Assembly (NCBI RefSeq): GCF_003604195.1
Contig: NZ_QXGR01000004.1
Span: 1-64,000 of the forward strand
DNA length: 64,000 nucleotides
Reading direction: 5' to 3'
Origin: Simplicispira lacusdiani
Lineage (GTDB): Bacteria; Pseudomonadota; Gammaproteobacteria; Burkholderiales; Burkholderiaceae_C
The notes below the pieces were generated by a model that was not told the origin of the DNA, did not search any database, and saw only the letters and a list, made by a program, of their open reading frames with translations. Positions 20,123-30,663 of this stretch are shown here, piece after piece. The translations under genes and the position numbers were made by a program. Within the stretch, counting starts at the first letter, position 1. Each line of letters opens with the position of its first letter.

Positions 20123-20904
20123 GCCAGAACCTTTCCATCACCCAGTCGGGCCCGGTCGCGCGCATCACGCTGACCCAGCCCGAGGTGCGCAACGCCTTCA
20201 GCGACGAAGTCATCGCCGAGATCACCGCCGCCTTCCTTGACGTGGGGGCCCGTTCCGACGTGCGCGCCGTCATGCTGGCCGCCGAGGGCCCGGCCTTTTG
20301 CGCCGGCGCCAACCTCAACTGGATGCGCCGCATGGCCGACTACACGCGCGCCGAGAACATCGCGGACGCGGGCAAGCTCGCCGAGATGCTGCGCGTGATC
20401 TACGCCTGCCCCAAGCCGACCGTGGCCCGCGTGCAGGGCGATGTGTACGCTGGCGGCATGGGCCTGGTGGCGGCCTGCGACATGGCCGTGGCGGTGGACA
20501 CGGCGGGCTTCTGCCTCAGCGAGGTCAAGCTCGGCCTGATCCCGGCCACCATCAGCCCCTACGTGATCCGTGCCATGGGCGCGCGTGCCGCGCACCGCTA
20601 CTTCCTCACCGCCGAGCGCTTCGGCGCCGCCGAGGCGTTGCGCATCGGCTTCGTGCACGAAGTCGTGGCCGCCGACCAGCTCGATGCCAAGGTCGATGAC
20701 ATCGTCAAAGCCCTGGTCAGCGCCAGCCCGAACGCCGTGCGCGCCTGCAAGCAGCTGGTGCAGGACGTGGCCGAACGCGAGATCGACGCCCCCTTGATTG
20801 CCGCCACCGTCGAAGGCATCGCCGACATCCGCGCGAGCGAAGAGGGCCGGGAGGGCGTGCAGTCCTTCCTGCAAAAACGCAAACCGGCGTGGTTGCAGGC
20901 CTGA
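20119..20904 (+). CDS. liuC: Methylglutaconyl-CoA hydratase (enoyl-CoA hydratase/isomerase family)
   Basis: Likely hydrates 3-methylglutaconyl-CoA to HMG-CoA, step 5 of leucine breakdown. The 261-residue crotonase-fold protein has the oxyanion-hole segment PAFCAGANLNWMRRM, the second oxyanion-hole stretch YAGGMGLVAACD and SEVKLGLIPATISPYVI with a Glu at a catalytic position. The FCAGANLNWM block is typical of LiuC-type hydratases. The assignment rests mainly on position between the two MCC subunits. The ATG overlaps the DinB stop by 4 bp (ATGA), so translational coupling is likely. Confidence 0.9.
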   Translation: MSQNLSITQSGPVARITLTQPEVRNAFSDEVIAEITAAFLDVGARSDVRAVMLAAEGPAFCAGANLNWMRRMADYTRAENIADAGKLAEMLRVIYACPKPTVARVQGDVYAGGMGLVAACDMAVAVDTAGFCLSEVKLGLIPATISPYVIRAMGARAAHRYFLTAERFGAAEALRIGFVHEVVAADQLDAKVDDIVKALVSASPNAVRACKQLVQDVAEREIDAPLIAATVEGIADIRASEEGREGVQSFLQKRKPAWLQA

Positions 20905-20930
20905 GCACGCACGTATGCGCCTGAACGACC

Positions 20931-21650
20931 ATGGACCAGCTCTGGCTGCACATCGTCCAGTGGCTCCACACCGTGGGGCTGCATGTGGACGCGGGCACCG
21001 CGCGGGGCGTGGCCGAGGGCGCGGCACGGGCCACGGCCCAGCTCGACATGCCGGGCCTGCTGGCGCTGGCGGCCGCGCTGGGCTGGGCCAGCGGGTTCCG
21101 GCTCTATGCCGTGGTGTTCCTCGTCGGCCTGATGGGCGCGACCGGCTGGTTGGCGTTGCCGCCGGGCCTGCAGGTGCTGCAGCACCCGGCGGTGCTGGCG
21201 GTGAGCGGCTTCATGCTGCTGGTCGAGTTCTTCGCCGACAAGGTGCCCTGGCTCGACAGTGCCTGGGATGCGCTGCATACGGTGATCCGCATCCCGGCGG
21301 GGGCGGTGCTGGCGGCGGGGGTGTTCGGCGCCGACAACGCCACCATGGCGCTGGTCGCCGGCCTGCTGGGCGGCTCGCTGTCGGCCACGGCGCTGGCCAC
21401 CAAGATGACCACGCGCGCGGCGGTCAATATCTCGCCCGAGCCGTTTTCCAACTGGGGGCTGTCCTTCCTCGAAGACGGCCTGGTGGTGGCCGTGGTCTGG
21501 CTGGCCACGCAGCACCCGCTGTGGTTCGGCGTGGCGCTGGTGTTCATGCTCATCGTGTCGGCGCTGCTGCTGGTGCTGCTTTTCCGATTCCTGCGCGCGG
21601 TGCTGCGCCGCGTTGCCTCGTTTTTTTCTGGTTCTCCTGGAGTGGCCTAA
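20931..21650 (+). CDS. DUF4126 inner-membrane protein
   Basis: A 239-residue integral membrane protein with about five hydrophobic segments. The core GWASGFRLYAVVFLVGLMG and EFFADKVPWLDSAWDALHT match the DUF4126 family, as does the KMTTRAAVNISPEPFSNW loop. Function unknown. The gene sits between liuC and liuD, and its stop codon TAA directly abuts the liuD ATG, so it belongs to the liu transcript. A role in transport or membrane handling of an intermediate is only a guess from location. Confidence 0.82.
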   Translation: MDQLWLHIVQWLHTVGLHVDAGTARGVAEGAARATAQLDMPGLLALAAALGWASGFRLYAVVFLVGLMGATGWLALPPGLQVLQHPAVLAVSGFMLLVEFFADKVPWLDSAWDALHTVIRIPAGAVLAAGVFGADNATMALVAGLLGGSLSATALATKMTTRAAVNISPEPFSNWGLSFLEDGLVVAVVWLATQHPLWFGVALVFMLIVSALLLVLLFRFLRAVLRRVASFFSGSPGVA

Positions 21651-23657
<2,007 letters not shown>

Positions 23658-23694
23658 CAGAAGTTTCGCGGCGGGCGGGGTACGCTCGGTGGCC

Positions 23695-24615
23695 ATGAAG
23701 ATCACCTTTTGCTGTACCGATACCAAGGCCGAGCCCTGGCTCCAGGGCCTGCGGGCCGCCTTCCCGCAGGCCGAGATCGCCGTCTGGCAGCCCGGCGCGC
23801 CCGTGGCCGACTATGCCGTCGTCTGGGCCCCGCCCCAGCAGTTCATGGACGAGCAGCAGGGTCTCAAGGCCCTGTTCAACATCGGCGCGGGCGTCGATGC
23901 GCTGCTGCAGCGCCGCCTGCCGCCGGGGGCGCGCGTGGTGCGCCTGGACGATGCCGGCATGGCCGTGCAGATGGCCGAGTACGTGTGCCACGCCGTCATC
24001 CGCCACTTCCGTGAATTCGACCAATACGAGGCCGGCATGCGCGCGGGCCAGTGGGCCTACCGCAAGCCGCGCCTGCGCCAGGACCTGCCCGTGGGCGTGA
24101 TGGGCCTGGGCGTGCTCGGCGAGCGCGTGGCCCGGGCGTTGGCGCAGTTCGATTTTCCGGTGAACGGCTGGAGCCGCTCGCCCAAGGCGCTCGACGGTAT
24201 CCGCGCCTTCAGCGGGCCGGAGGGCTTCCACGGCTTCCTGGCCGCCAGCCGCGTGCTGGTGAACCTGCTGCCGCTCACGCCGGATACGGAAAACATCCTG
24301 AACCGCGACACCCTCGCGCGCCTGCGGCCGGGCGGCTACCTCATCAACGTCGCGCGCGGCGCGCACCTGGTCGAGGACGACCTGCTGGCGCTGCTGGACA
24401 GCGGCCACCTCGCGGGCGCCACGCTGGACGTGTTCCGCACCGAGCCGCTGCCCGCCGGCCACCCGTTCTGGAACCACCCGCGCATCGTCGCCACGCCGCA
24501 CACCTCGGCGCGCACGCTGCGCGACGAAAGCATCGCCCAGATCGCGGGCAAGATCGGCGCGCTGGAGCGCGGCGAGGCCATTGCCGGTGTCGTGGACCCC
24601 GGGCGTGGCTACTGA
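23695..24615 (+). CDS. ghrA: Glyoxylate/hydroxypyruvate reductase A-like D-2-hydroxyacid dehydrogenase
   Basis: A 306-residue NAD(P)H-dependent reductase of 2-oxo acids. The Rossmann motif GLGVLGERVARAL has a following WSRSPK segment typical of NADPH-using GhrA. Catalytic Arg lies in VNVARG-like INVARGAHLVEDD, Glu in VFRTEPLP, and His in ATPHTSA. The first 100 residues match GhrA (MKITFCCTDTKAEPWLQGL). ATG 23695 is favoured over a GTG six bases upstream. It stands between liuD and HMG-CoA lyase but has no known step in leucine breakdown; it may clear glyoxylate or a branched 2-oxo acid. Confidence 0.88.
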   Translation: MKITFCCTDTKAEPWLQGLRAAFPQAEIAVWQPGAPVADYAVVWAPPQQFMDEQQGLKALFNIGAGVDALLQRRLPPGARVVRLDDAGMAVQMAEYVCHAVIRHFREFDQYEAGMRAGQWAYRKPRLRQDLPVGVMGLGVLGERVARALAQFDFPVNGWSRSPKALDGIRAFSGPEGFHGFLAASRVLVNLLPLTPDTENILNRDTLARLRPGGYLINVARGAHLVEDDLLALLDSGHLAGATLDVFRTEPLPAGHPFWNHPRIVATPHTSARTLRDESIAQIAGKIGALERGEAIAGVVDPGRGY

Positions 24616-24643
24616 CCGAACCCGATTCACCAAGGACCTTCCC

Positions 24644-25552
24644 ATGAGCATCCCCTCCCGTGTCCAGATCATCGATGTCGGCCCGCGCGACGGCCTGCAG
24701 AACGAGAAAACTCCCGTGCCCGCCGAGGTCAAGGTGGCCCTGGTGCACCGCCTGCAGGACGCCGGCCTGCAGGAGATCGAGGTCACCAGCTTCGTCAGCC
24801 CCAAGTGGGTGCCGCAGATGGCCGACAACGTGGACGTCATGGCCGGCATCGAACGCAAGGCTGGCGTGCGCTACTCCGTGCTCACGCCCAACCTGCAGGG
24901 CTACGAGGCGGCCGTGAAAACGCGGCCCGACGAGATTGTGGTGTTCGGCTCGGCCAGCGAGGCCTTCAGCCGCAAGAACATCAACTGCTCCATCGCCGAG
25001 AGCATCGAGCGCTTCGCCCCCGTGGTCGAGGCCGCGCTGGCGGCGGGCATCCGCGTGCGCGGCGCCATGAGCTGCACCGTGGGCTGCCCCTACGAGGGCG
25101 AGGTCGCGCCTCGGCAGGTGGCCTACCTCGCGGGGCTGATGAAGGGCATCGGCGTGCAGCGCGTGGACGTGGCCGACACCATCGGCGTGGGCACGCCGTA
25201 CAAGGTGCAGCGCGCCATCGAGGCGACGCTGCAGCACTACGGCATCGACGCGGTGTCGGGCCATTTCCACGACACCTACGGCCAGGCGCTGTCCAACACG
25301 CTGGCCGCGCTGGAGCTGGGCGTGTGGAATTTCCAGGCCTCCGTCTCGGGCCTGGGCGGCTGCCCCTACGCCAAGGGCGCCACGGGCAACGTGGCCACCG
25401 AGGATCTGGTGTTCATGCTCCAGGGCATGGGCATCGAGACCGGCATCGACCTCGACAAGCTCGTCGATGCCGGGGCCTATATCAGCGACTTCCTGGGCCG
25501 CAAGCCCAATTCGCGCGTGGCCGTGGCGGTGCTGAACAAGCGGGCCGGCTGA
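24644..25552 (+). CDS. liuE: Hydroxymethylglutaryl-CoA lyase
   Basis: Splits HMG-CoA into acetoacetate and acetyl-CoA, the last step of leucine breakdown. The 302-residue TIM-barrel protein starts VQIIDVGPRDGLQNEK (metal and substrate residues Arg-Asp). It has SVLTPNLQGYEAA, VADTIGVGTP and the metal-binding HFHDTYGQ, and carries the signature Cys loop SGLGGCPYAKGATGN. ATG 24644 follows AAGGACCTTCCC and gives the usual N-terminus; 21 in-frame codons upstream overlap ghrA and are unlikely. Last gene of the second liu block, converging on a membrane diguanylate cyclase gene with 7 bp between stops. Also called mvaB in some genomes. Confidence 0.94.
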   Translation: MSIPSRVQIIDVGPRDGLQNEKTPVPAEVKVALVHRLQDAGLQEIEVTSFVSPKWVPQMADNVDVMAGIERKAGVRYSVLTPNLQGYEAAVKTRPDEIVVFGSASEAFSRKNINCSIAESIERFAPVVEAALAAGIRVRGAMSCTVGCPYEGEVAPRQVAYLAGLMKGIGVQRVDVADTIGVGTPYKVQRAIEATLQHYGIDAVSGHFHDTYGQALSNTLAALELGVWNFQASVSGLGGCPYAKGATGNVATEDLVFMLQGMGIETGIDLDKLVDAGAYISDFLGRKPNSRVAVAVLNKRAG

Positions 25553-25559
25553 CGGGCTC

Positions 25560-27278
25560 TCAGGACGAAGCCTTCTTCCAGAACGCGTGGCCGGTGCCCG
25601 CCTGCTTGGCCTGGTACATGGCCTGGTCGGCGCTGCGCATCAGCTCGATGAGGGTGTGGCCGTCCTGCGGGCTGCGCGCGATGCCGGTGCTGGCCCCCAC
25701 GGTGAGCGCCTGGCCCTGGAAATCCACCGGCTGGCGCACCGCGGCGTCCAGGCGCCGTGCCAGTGCCGCCAACTGATCGTCGGGCAGCGGCGCGGCGAGC
25801 AGGACCACGAATTCGTCGCCGCCCAGCCGCGCCACGATGTCGCCCGCGCGGACCTGGGCCTGCAGGCGCGCCGCCACGGCGCGCAGCACGGCGTCGCCCG
25901 CGTCGTGTCCGTGGGCGTCGTTGATGGGCTTGAAACGGTCCAGGTCGAGCAGCATCAGCGCATGCGGCAAGTGGTCGGCCAGCATCCGCGTGGCGCCCTG
26001 GGCCAGTCCGGTGCGGTTGGCCAGGCCGGTCAGCGGATCGGTGGCGGCGGCCTGCGCCAGGTGCGCGGCATGCAGGCGCAGTTCGATCTGCGAGGCGCGC
26101 AGGCCGCTGATGCGGCTGCTCAGCGCGATGGCGAACACCACCATCTCGGCCGCCACGCCGATCTGCAGGCCGTTGGCCAGCAGGAAGGGCGCGTCGATCA
26201 CCTTCCAGTTGACCAGCACCACGCCCAGCACCGACAAAAACAGCATGGCCTGGCCGCCCAGGTACCACTGCGCGGGCGCGAAATCGCGCCGCAGGATGGC
26301 GACGGCCGCCACGGCGGCCAGCAGCGCGCCCAGGCTGGCGGCGGTTTCGTTCAGGGTCTGGGCCGTGGCGAACAGGCCCAGCAGGCCCAGCAGGGCGGTG
26401 AACGCGGCCAGCGCGGCAATGGCCTGCACCAGCCGGTCCAGCAGGGGCAACTGCCGCGTGCCCAGGAAGCTGCGCGTGAACAGCGCGCCGAACAGCAGCC
26501 ACAGGCTGGGCAGCACCACGTTGCCGCGCTCCTGCCACCAGGGCCACTGGCCCCACAGGTAGTGGGCCGCGTGGCCGTTGAAGCTGGCCAGCGTCAGCAG
26601 CGCGAAGGCGCACTGGCCGATGTAGAAACCGTAGGTGGCATCGCGGAAGATGCCCGCGAGCGCGAGGTTGTAGACCAGCAGCGCCAGCAGGATGCCGTAG
26701 CAGATGCCGTCGAACAGCCGCTTGTGCTGGCGCCATTGCAGGTATTCGGCCGTGTCCCAGACCGACAGGCCCAGGATGGGCGCCGTCTCGCCGAGCAGCC
26801 GGGCATAGACCGTGTAGGTGCCCGGGCCGGGCAGCTGCAGGCGCATGAGGTAGCGCTCGCTGCCCAGGGGCCGGGTGGCAAAGGGCTGCGACAGACCGGT
26901 GTGCACCGGCGGTGCCAGCGCCCGGCCCTGGGCGTCGAACGGGCCGTGGAAGCGCACGTCCTTCAGCGCCGTGGTCTGCGTGGCCAGCACCCAGTCGCCG
27001 CTCTCGGCGCGCTGCTCTAGTTCCACCTTGAACCAGTGCGGCCGCGCGCCGCCGCCACGCGGCGGGTTCGCGGTGGACACGAAGCGCCCGGCGTGTGCGG
27101 GGCCGAGAAGGTCGTCCAGCGTCAGCGTGCCGCTGTCGTCCTCCAGCCACTGCAGCGGGACGGTTTCGCCGAGCAGCAAGCCTTGCCGGTGCTCATCGAG
27201 GACGATGGGCGTGGCCCGGGCCCCTGACAGGTGGATGGCAAGGAGGCACAGCAGCAGGCAGGCGCGAAGCAGCTTCAT
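25560..27278 (-). CDS. 7TMR-DISM diguanylate cyclase
   Basis: A 572-residue membrane protein. A signal peptide (residues 1-22, ending SGARA) is followed by a periplasmic 7TMR-DISM extracellular domain with DGTLTLDDLL-like and KDVRFHG elements, then seven closely spaced hydrophobic helices (about 180-370), a short coil and a cytoplasmic GGDEF domain (about 410-572). GGDEF is intact at 486-490 and preceded by RAGD, an RxxD product-inhibition site. No EAL domain is present, so c-di-GMP synthesis is the likely output. The periplasmic domain often senses carbohydrate or other small ligands; ligand unknown. ATG 27278 gives a proper signal peptide; an upstream Met adds an implausible leader. Confidence 0.9.
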   Translation of the reverse strand: MKLLRACLLLCLLAIHLSGARATPIVLDEHRQGLLLGETVPLQWLEDDSGTLTLDDLLGPAHAGRFVSTANPPRGGGARPHWFKVELEQRAESGDWVLATQTTALKDVRFHGPFDAQGRALAPPVHTGLSQPFATRPLGSERYLMRLQLPGPGTYTVYARLLGETAPILGLSVWDTAEYLQWRQHKRLFDGICYGILLALLVYNLALAGIFRDATYGFYIGQCAFALLTLASFNGHAAHYLWGQWPWWQERGNVVLPSLWLLFGALFTRSFLGTRQLPLLDRLVQAIAALAAFTALLGLLGLFATAQTLNETAASLGALLAAVAAVAILRRDFAPAQWYLGGQAMLFLSVLGVVLVNWKVIDAPFLLANGLQIGVAAEMVVFAIALSSRISGLRASQIELRLHAAHLAQAAATDPLTGLANRTGLAQGATRMLADHLPHALMLLDLDRFKPINDAHGHDAGDAVLRAVAARLQAQVRAGDIVARLGGDEFVVLLAAPLPDDQLAALARRLDAAVRQPVDFQGQALTVGASTGIARSPQDGHTLIELMRSADQAMYQAKQAGTGHAFWKKASS

Positions 27279-27390
27279 GGACAATGGAGGGCAATATCCA
27301 CACTGTAACCGTGTGTGCACTCAGTTTTCGTGACGCAGCCCTTGCCGGAGGCGTCTTTTGCCAGGTGCGCACCGGCCCGCACAGCCCGCC

Positions 27391-27882
27391 ATGAACCACC
27401 TTCCAGAAAGCACCCAACGCGTGGCCGCCGCATTGCAGGCGGCCGGCCATCCCCACGGACCGCGCATGCTCGACGACGCCGCCCGCACCGCGCAGCAGGC
27501 GGCCGACCAGCTCGGCGTGCAGCTTGGCCAGATCGCCAAGAGCATCATCTTCCGGCGCAAGGGCGACGACGCGGCCGTGCTCGTCATCACCTCGGGCGAC
27601 CGGCGCGTGGACGAGAAGAAGGTCGAGGCCCATGTGGGCAAGATCGGTCGGGCCGACGCCGGCTTCGTGAAGGAGCGCACCGGCTTCTCGATCGGCGGCG
27701 TGTCGCCCGTGGCGCATGCCACGCCCCCGGTCACGCTGATCGACCGCGACCTGCTGCGCTTCGACGTGGTCTGGGCCGCCGCCGGGCACCCGCACGGCGT
27801 GTTTCCGCTCCATCCCGCCGACCTGGAACGGCTCACCGGCGCGCCGGTGGTCGATGTGGTGCAGGAGCCCGCAGCCGCATGA
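27391..27882 (+). CDS. ybaK: YbaK/ProX-type aminoacyl-tRNA deacylase
   Basis: A 163-residue single-domain protein of the YbaK/ProX editing family, which removes wrongly attached amino acids from tRNA (Cys-tRNA(Pro) for YbaK). Diagnostic parts are QIAKSIIFRR with the conserved Lys, VTSGDRRVDEKK-like ITSGDRRVDEKK, TGFSIGGVSPVAH and DLLRFDVVWAAAGHPHGVFPL. The Gly-rich GFSIGGVSP loop binds the aminoacyl ester. Its stop overlaps the ATG of the DUF1289 gene (ATGA). Which aminoacyl-tRNA it edits cannot be decided here. Confidence 0.87.
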   Translation: MNHLPESTQRVAAALQAAGHPHGPRMLDDAARTAQQAADQLGVQLGQIAKSIIFRRKGDDAAVLVITSGDRRVDEKKVEAHVGKIGRADAGFVKERTGFSIGGVSPVAHATPPVTLIDRDLLRFDVVWAAAGHPHGVFPLHPADLERLTGAPVVDVVQEPAAA

Positions 27883-28130
27883 GCGCTACAGAAGGCATAG
27901 CTGCTCGCGCCCGTCTGCTGGGCGAAGCGGGCTATTTTGATGCGAATTCCGACGAGGTGATCCCCTCGCCCTGCATTTCCGTGTGCCGCATGTCCGAGGA
28001 CCGCAGCCACTGCGAGGGGTGCTTCCGCACCATCCCCGAGATCCGCGCCTGGGCGCAGGCCGACAGCGCCGAACGCCTGGCCATCTGGGCGCGGCTGGCG
28101 CAGCGCGCCGGCATCGCTTTCCCTCCCTGA
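27879..28130 (+). CDS. DUF1289 Cys-rich protein with a repeat-derived N-terminus
   Basis: An 83-residue protein. The DUF1289 core SPCISVCRMSEDRSHCEGCF contains four cysteines (32, 36, 45, 48), probably a metal site, followed by a short helix pair (RTIPEIRAWAQADSAERLAI). Function unknown. The ATG overlaps the ybaK stop. The first 22 or so residues (ATEGIAARARLLGEAGYFDA) are encoded by a family A repeat in the sense direction. A GTG at 27957 just before the conserved core could be the older start, so the repeat may have extended the protein and coupled it to ybaK. Confidence 0.82.
   Translation: MSATEGIAARARLLGEAGYFDANSDEVIPSPCISVCRMSEDRSHCEGCFRTIPEIRAWAQADSAERLAIWARLAQRAGIAFPP
27884..27946 (+). 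repeat. Family A dispersed repeat, copy 4, in the DUF1289 gene
   Basis: GCTACAGAAGGCATAGCTGC, then CGCCC-GTCTGCT-GGGCG (paired arms), then GCTATTTTGATGCGAA. It is read in the same frame as the copies in uvrA (A-x-E-x-I/V-A ... G-x-F/Y-x-A-K/N). Confidence 0.72.
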
Positions 28131-28155
28131 AGACCCTCTCGACCTAGGAGCCGCC

Positions 28156-28797
28156 ATGAAGCACATCGTCTTCCACCTGGACTTTGTTTCACCCTATGCC
28201 TGGCTGGCCTTCGAGCGCCTGCCCGAGGTGCTGGAGGGCCTGAGCCACAGCGTGGAATACCGGCCGGTGCTGCTGGGCGCGCTGCTCAAGCAGCATGGCA
28301 ACCCGGGCCCGGCGGGCATCGCTCCCAAGCGCGACTGGACCTACCGCCATGCGGTCTGGCTCGGCCATTCGCTGGGCGTGCCGCTGGCCATGCCGGCGCG
28401 CCACCCGTTCAACCCGCTGGCGCTGCTGCGCCTGGCCCTGGCCTGCAGCGAGGACGGCAGCATCAACCGTTTCGTCACCGGCACGGTGTTCCGCCATGTC
28501 TGGCAGGGCGGGCAGGATGCGCTCGACGCCGAGCGCCTGACCCAGCTCGCCGCCGAGCTGGAGCCCCAGCGCAAGCCCGGCGACGAGGATGGCGCGCGCG
28601 CCAAGGCGCTGCTGCGCGCCAACACCGAGGCCGCCACGGCGCGCGGCGTGTTCGGCGTGCCGGCCCTGGAGGTGGACGGCAAGGTCTTCTGGGGCTACGA
28701 CAGCCTGCCCATGCTGCGCGCCTACCTGGAGGGCGACGCCTGGTTCGACCAAGGCTGGGACGCCGCTGCAAGCGTGGCGCAAGGCCTGCCGGTTTGA
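28156..28797 (+). CDS. DsbA-family isomerase, 2-hydroxychromene-2-carboxylate isomerase-like
   Basis: A 213-residue kappa-GST/DsbA-fold protein. LDFVSPYAWLAFE at the N-terminus has the Ser that replaces the redox CxxC in 2-hydroxychromene-2-carboxylate isomerases and kappa GSTs, so it should be a glutathione-dependent isomerase or transferase rather than an oxidoreductase. GVFGVPALEVDGKVFWGYDSLPML is the cis-Pro and C-terminal block. No naphthalene or other aromatic-degradation genes are nearby, so the true substrate is open. Starts 25 bp after the DUF1289 gene behind a TAGGAG ribosome binding site. Confidence 0.85.
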   Translation: MKHIVFHLDFVSPYAWLAFERLPEVLEGLSHSVEYRPVLLGALLKQHGNPGPAGIAPKRDWTYRHAVWLGHSLGVPLAMPARHPFNPLALLRLALACSEDGSINRFVTGTVFRHVWQGGQDALDAERLTQLAAELEPQRKPGDEDGARAKALLRANTEAATARGVFGVPALEVDGKVFWGYDSLPMLRAYLEGDAWFDQGWDAAASVAQGLPV

Positions 28798-28842
28798 ATG
28801 CGGGGGCCACGCCCTGGCGCGGCCCCTTCATCGTCTGCACCC

Positions 28843-30663
28843 ATGCCCAGCGCCTTCAATTTCAATGCCTCGCCTTTCGACTGCCTGAGCCTGGACGAGC
28901 AGCACCTGGTGCGCGCCAGCGTCGACATCGCCTACTTCCCCGAGGGCGCCGTGGTGCTCGACGTGGGCGTGGCGCCCACGCACCTGTTCGTCCTCATCAA
29001 GGGCTACGTCACGCAGACCGAGGGCGACGAGGTGCTGGCCACCTACGGGCCGGACGATTGCTTCGACGGCTGCGGCCTGATGACCGGGCGTGTCAACAGC
29101 CGCTTCGTCGCCGCCGAGGAGGTGGTGGCCTACCAGCTCGCCCACGCGGCGGTGAACGAGCTCATCGCGCGCAACACCACCTTCGGCGCGCTGCTGTTCT
29201 CCGACCTGGGGCAGAAGCTCAGCGCGCTGGCGCAGCGCGCCGACCAGCACGAGCTGCAGTCGCTCACCCTGGCGCGCGTGGACCAGGCCTTCCTGCGTCC
29301 GGCGCACACGGTGGACGCGGCCACCGACATCGTCTCGGTGGTGCGCCTGTTCCAGGCACAGCGCACCACCAACGTGCTGGTCACGGGCCTGCCCGGCGGC
29401 GCGCTGGGCATCTTCACCAACACCAGCCTGCAGCGCGCCATCCTCGACGGCCGCCCGCTGGACCGGCTGGCCGTGGGCGAGCTGGCCAGCGGCCCGGTGG
29501 TCACCGTGCGGCCGGCGGACCAGCTCGGCGACGCCATGGCGCTGATGCTGCGCCGCCGCGTGCACCGCCTCGTGGTGGTGGAGGAGGGCGGCACGGTGCG
29601 CGGCATCCTGGAGGCGCTCGACCTGTTCAGCTTCCTGGCCAACCACTCGCACCTCATCACGGTGCAGATCGAGCATGCGCAGGACCTGGAGGCGCTGGCC
29701 CAGGCGGCGGCGCAGATCACGCGGCTGATCGCGGCGCTGTACCGCGCGGGCACGCGCATCGGCCTCATGGCCAAGCTGGTGCAACAGCTCAACGCCCGGC
29801 TGTTCGAGCGTGCCTGGACCATGGTGGCGCCGCCCGCGCTGGTGGACAACAGCTGCCTGTTCGTCATGGGCAGCGAGGGGCGCGGTGAGCAGTTGCTCAA
29901 GACCGACCAGGACAACGGCCTGGTGCTGCGTGACGGCTACGCGCCGCCCGCCGACCTCGACGCCATCTGCCAGCGCTTTTCCGAGGTGCTGGCGAGTTTC
30001 GGCTACCCCGAATGCCCGGGCCGCATCATGGTCAGCAACCCCGACTGGCGCGGCGCGGCGGGCGAGTTCGGCCAGCGCGTGCGCCAGTGGCTGCTGCAGC
30101 CCGAGGGCGACAGCCTGATGCAGCTGGCCATCTTCCTCGACGCCCACGCCGTGGCCGGCGACGCCGCGCTGCTGGCCACCGTGCGCGAGGGCGTGGCGGC
30201 GCTGGCCGTGGACAACGACGCCGTGCTGGCGCGCTTCGCCGCTGCGGTGGAGAACTTCGGCGGCCCCACGGGCTGGTGGAGCCGCCTGTTCGGCCTGGGC
30301 GACGAGGGGCACAGGATCAGTCTCAAGAAGGCCGGCATCTTCCCCATCGTGCACGGCGTGCGCAGCCTGGCCCTGGCACGGCGCGTGGCCGCCACCGGCA
30401 CGGCCGAGCGCATCCGGGCCCTGGTGGCCGACGGCACGCTCGACGCGGCGCTGGGCGACGAGCTGGTGCAGAGCCTGCACTTCCTCATGGGCCTGCGCCT
30501 CAAGGCCGGGCTGGCCGAGACCGACACCGGCCGCCCGGTCACCGGCAATGTCGACCCCGAACGCCTGAGCAGCCTGGAGCGCGACCTGCTCAAGGATGCG
30601 CTGGCCGTGGTCAAGCGCTTCAAGGCCCTGCTGCACCACCGGCTGAAGCTGGACGCGCTGTGA
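28843..30663 (+). CDS. cNMP-binding, CBS and DUF294 nucleotidyltransferase-like protein
   Basis: A 606-residue soluble regulator. An N-terminal cyclic-nucleotide-binding-like domain (to about residue 120, IAYFPEGAVVLDVG) is followed by a pair of CBS domains (about 145-265), a DUF294 nucleotidyltransferase core MGSEGRGEQLLKTDQDNGLV (from about 342, with GSxGRxE and DxDN) and a DUF294 C-terminal domain. GlnD-like cores of this type may nucleotidylate a partner. Its stop overlaps the GTG of the exonuclease gene, and both face actP/DUF485. The same partners recur next to acetate permeases in other proteobacteria, suggesting control of acetate uptake. An ATG at 28798 directly after the previous stop is an alternative start. 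Confidence 0.87.
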   Translation: MPSAFNFNASPFDCLSLDEQHLVRASVDIAYFPEGAVVLDVGVAPTHLFVLIKGYVTQTEGDEVLATYGPDDCFDGCGLMTGRVNSRFVAAEEVVAYQLAHAAVNELIARNTTFGALLFSDLGQKLSALAQRADQHELQSLTLARVDQAFLRPAHTVDAATDIVSVVRLFQAQRTTNVLVTGLPGGALGIFTNTSLQRAILDGRPLDRLAVGELASGPVVTVRPADQLGDAMALMLRRRVHRLVVVEEGGTVRGILEALDLFSFLANHSHLITVQIEHAQDLEALAQAAAQITRLIAALYRAGTRIGLMAKLVQQLNARLFERAWTMVAPPALVDNSCLFVMGSEGRGEQLLKTDQDNGLVLRDGYAPPADLDAICQRFSEVLASFGYPECPGRIMVSNPDWRGAAGEFGQRVRQWLLQPEGDSLMQLAIFLDAHAVAGDAALLATVREGVAALAVDNDAVLARFAAAVENFGGPTGWWSRLFGLGDEGHRISLKKAGIFPIVHGVRSLALARRVAATGTAERIRALVADGTLDAALGDELVQSLHFLMGLRLKAGLAETDTGRPVTGNVDPERLSSLERDLLKDALAVVKRFKALLHHRLKLDAL

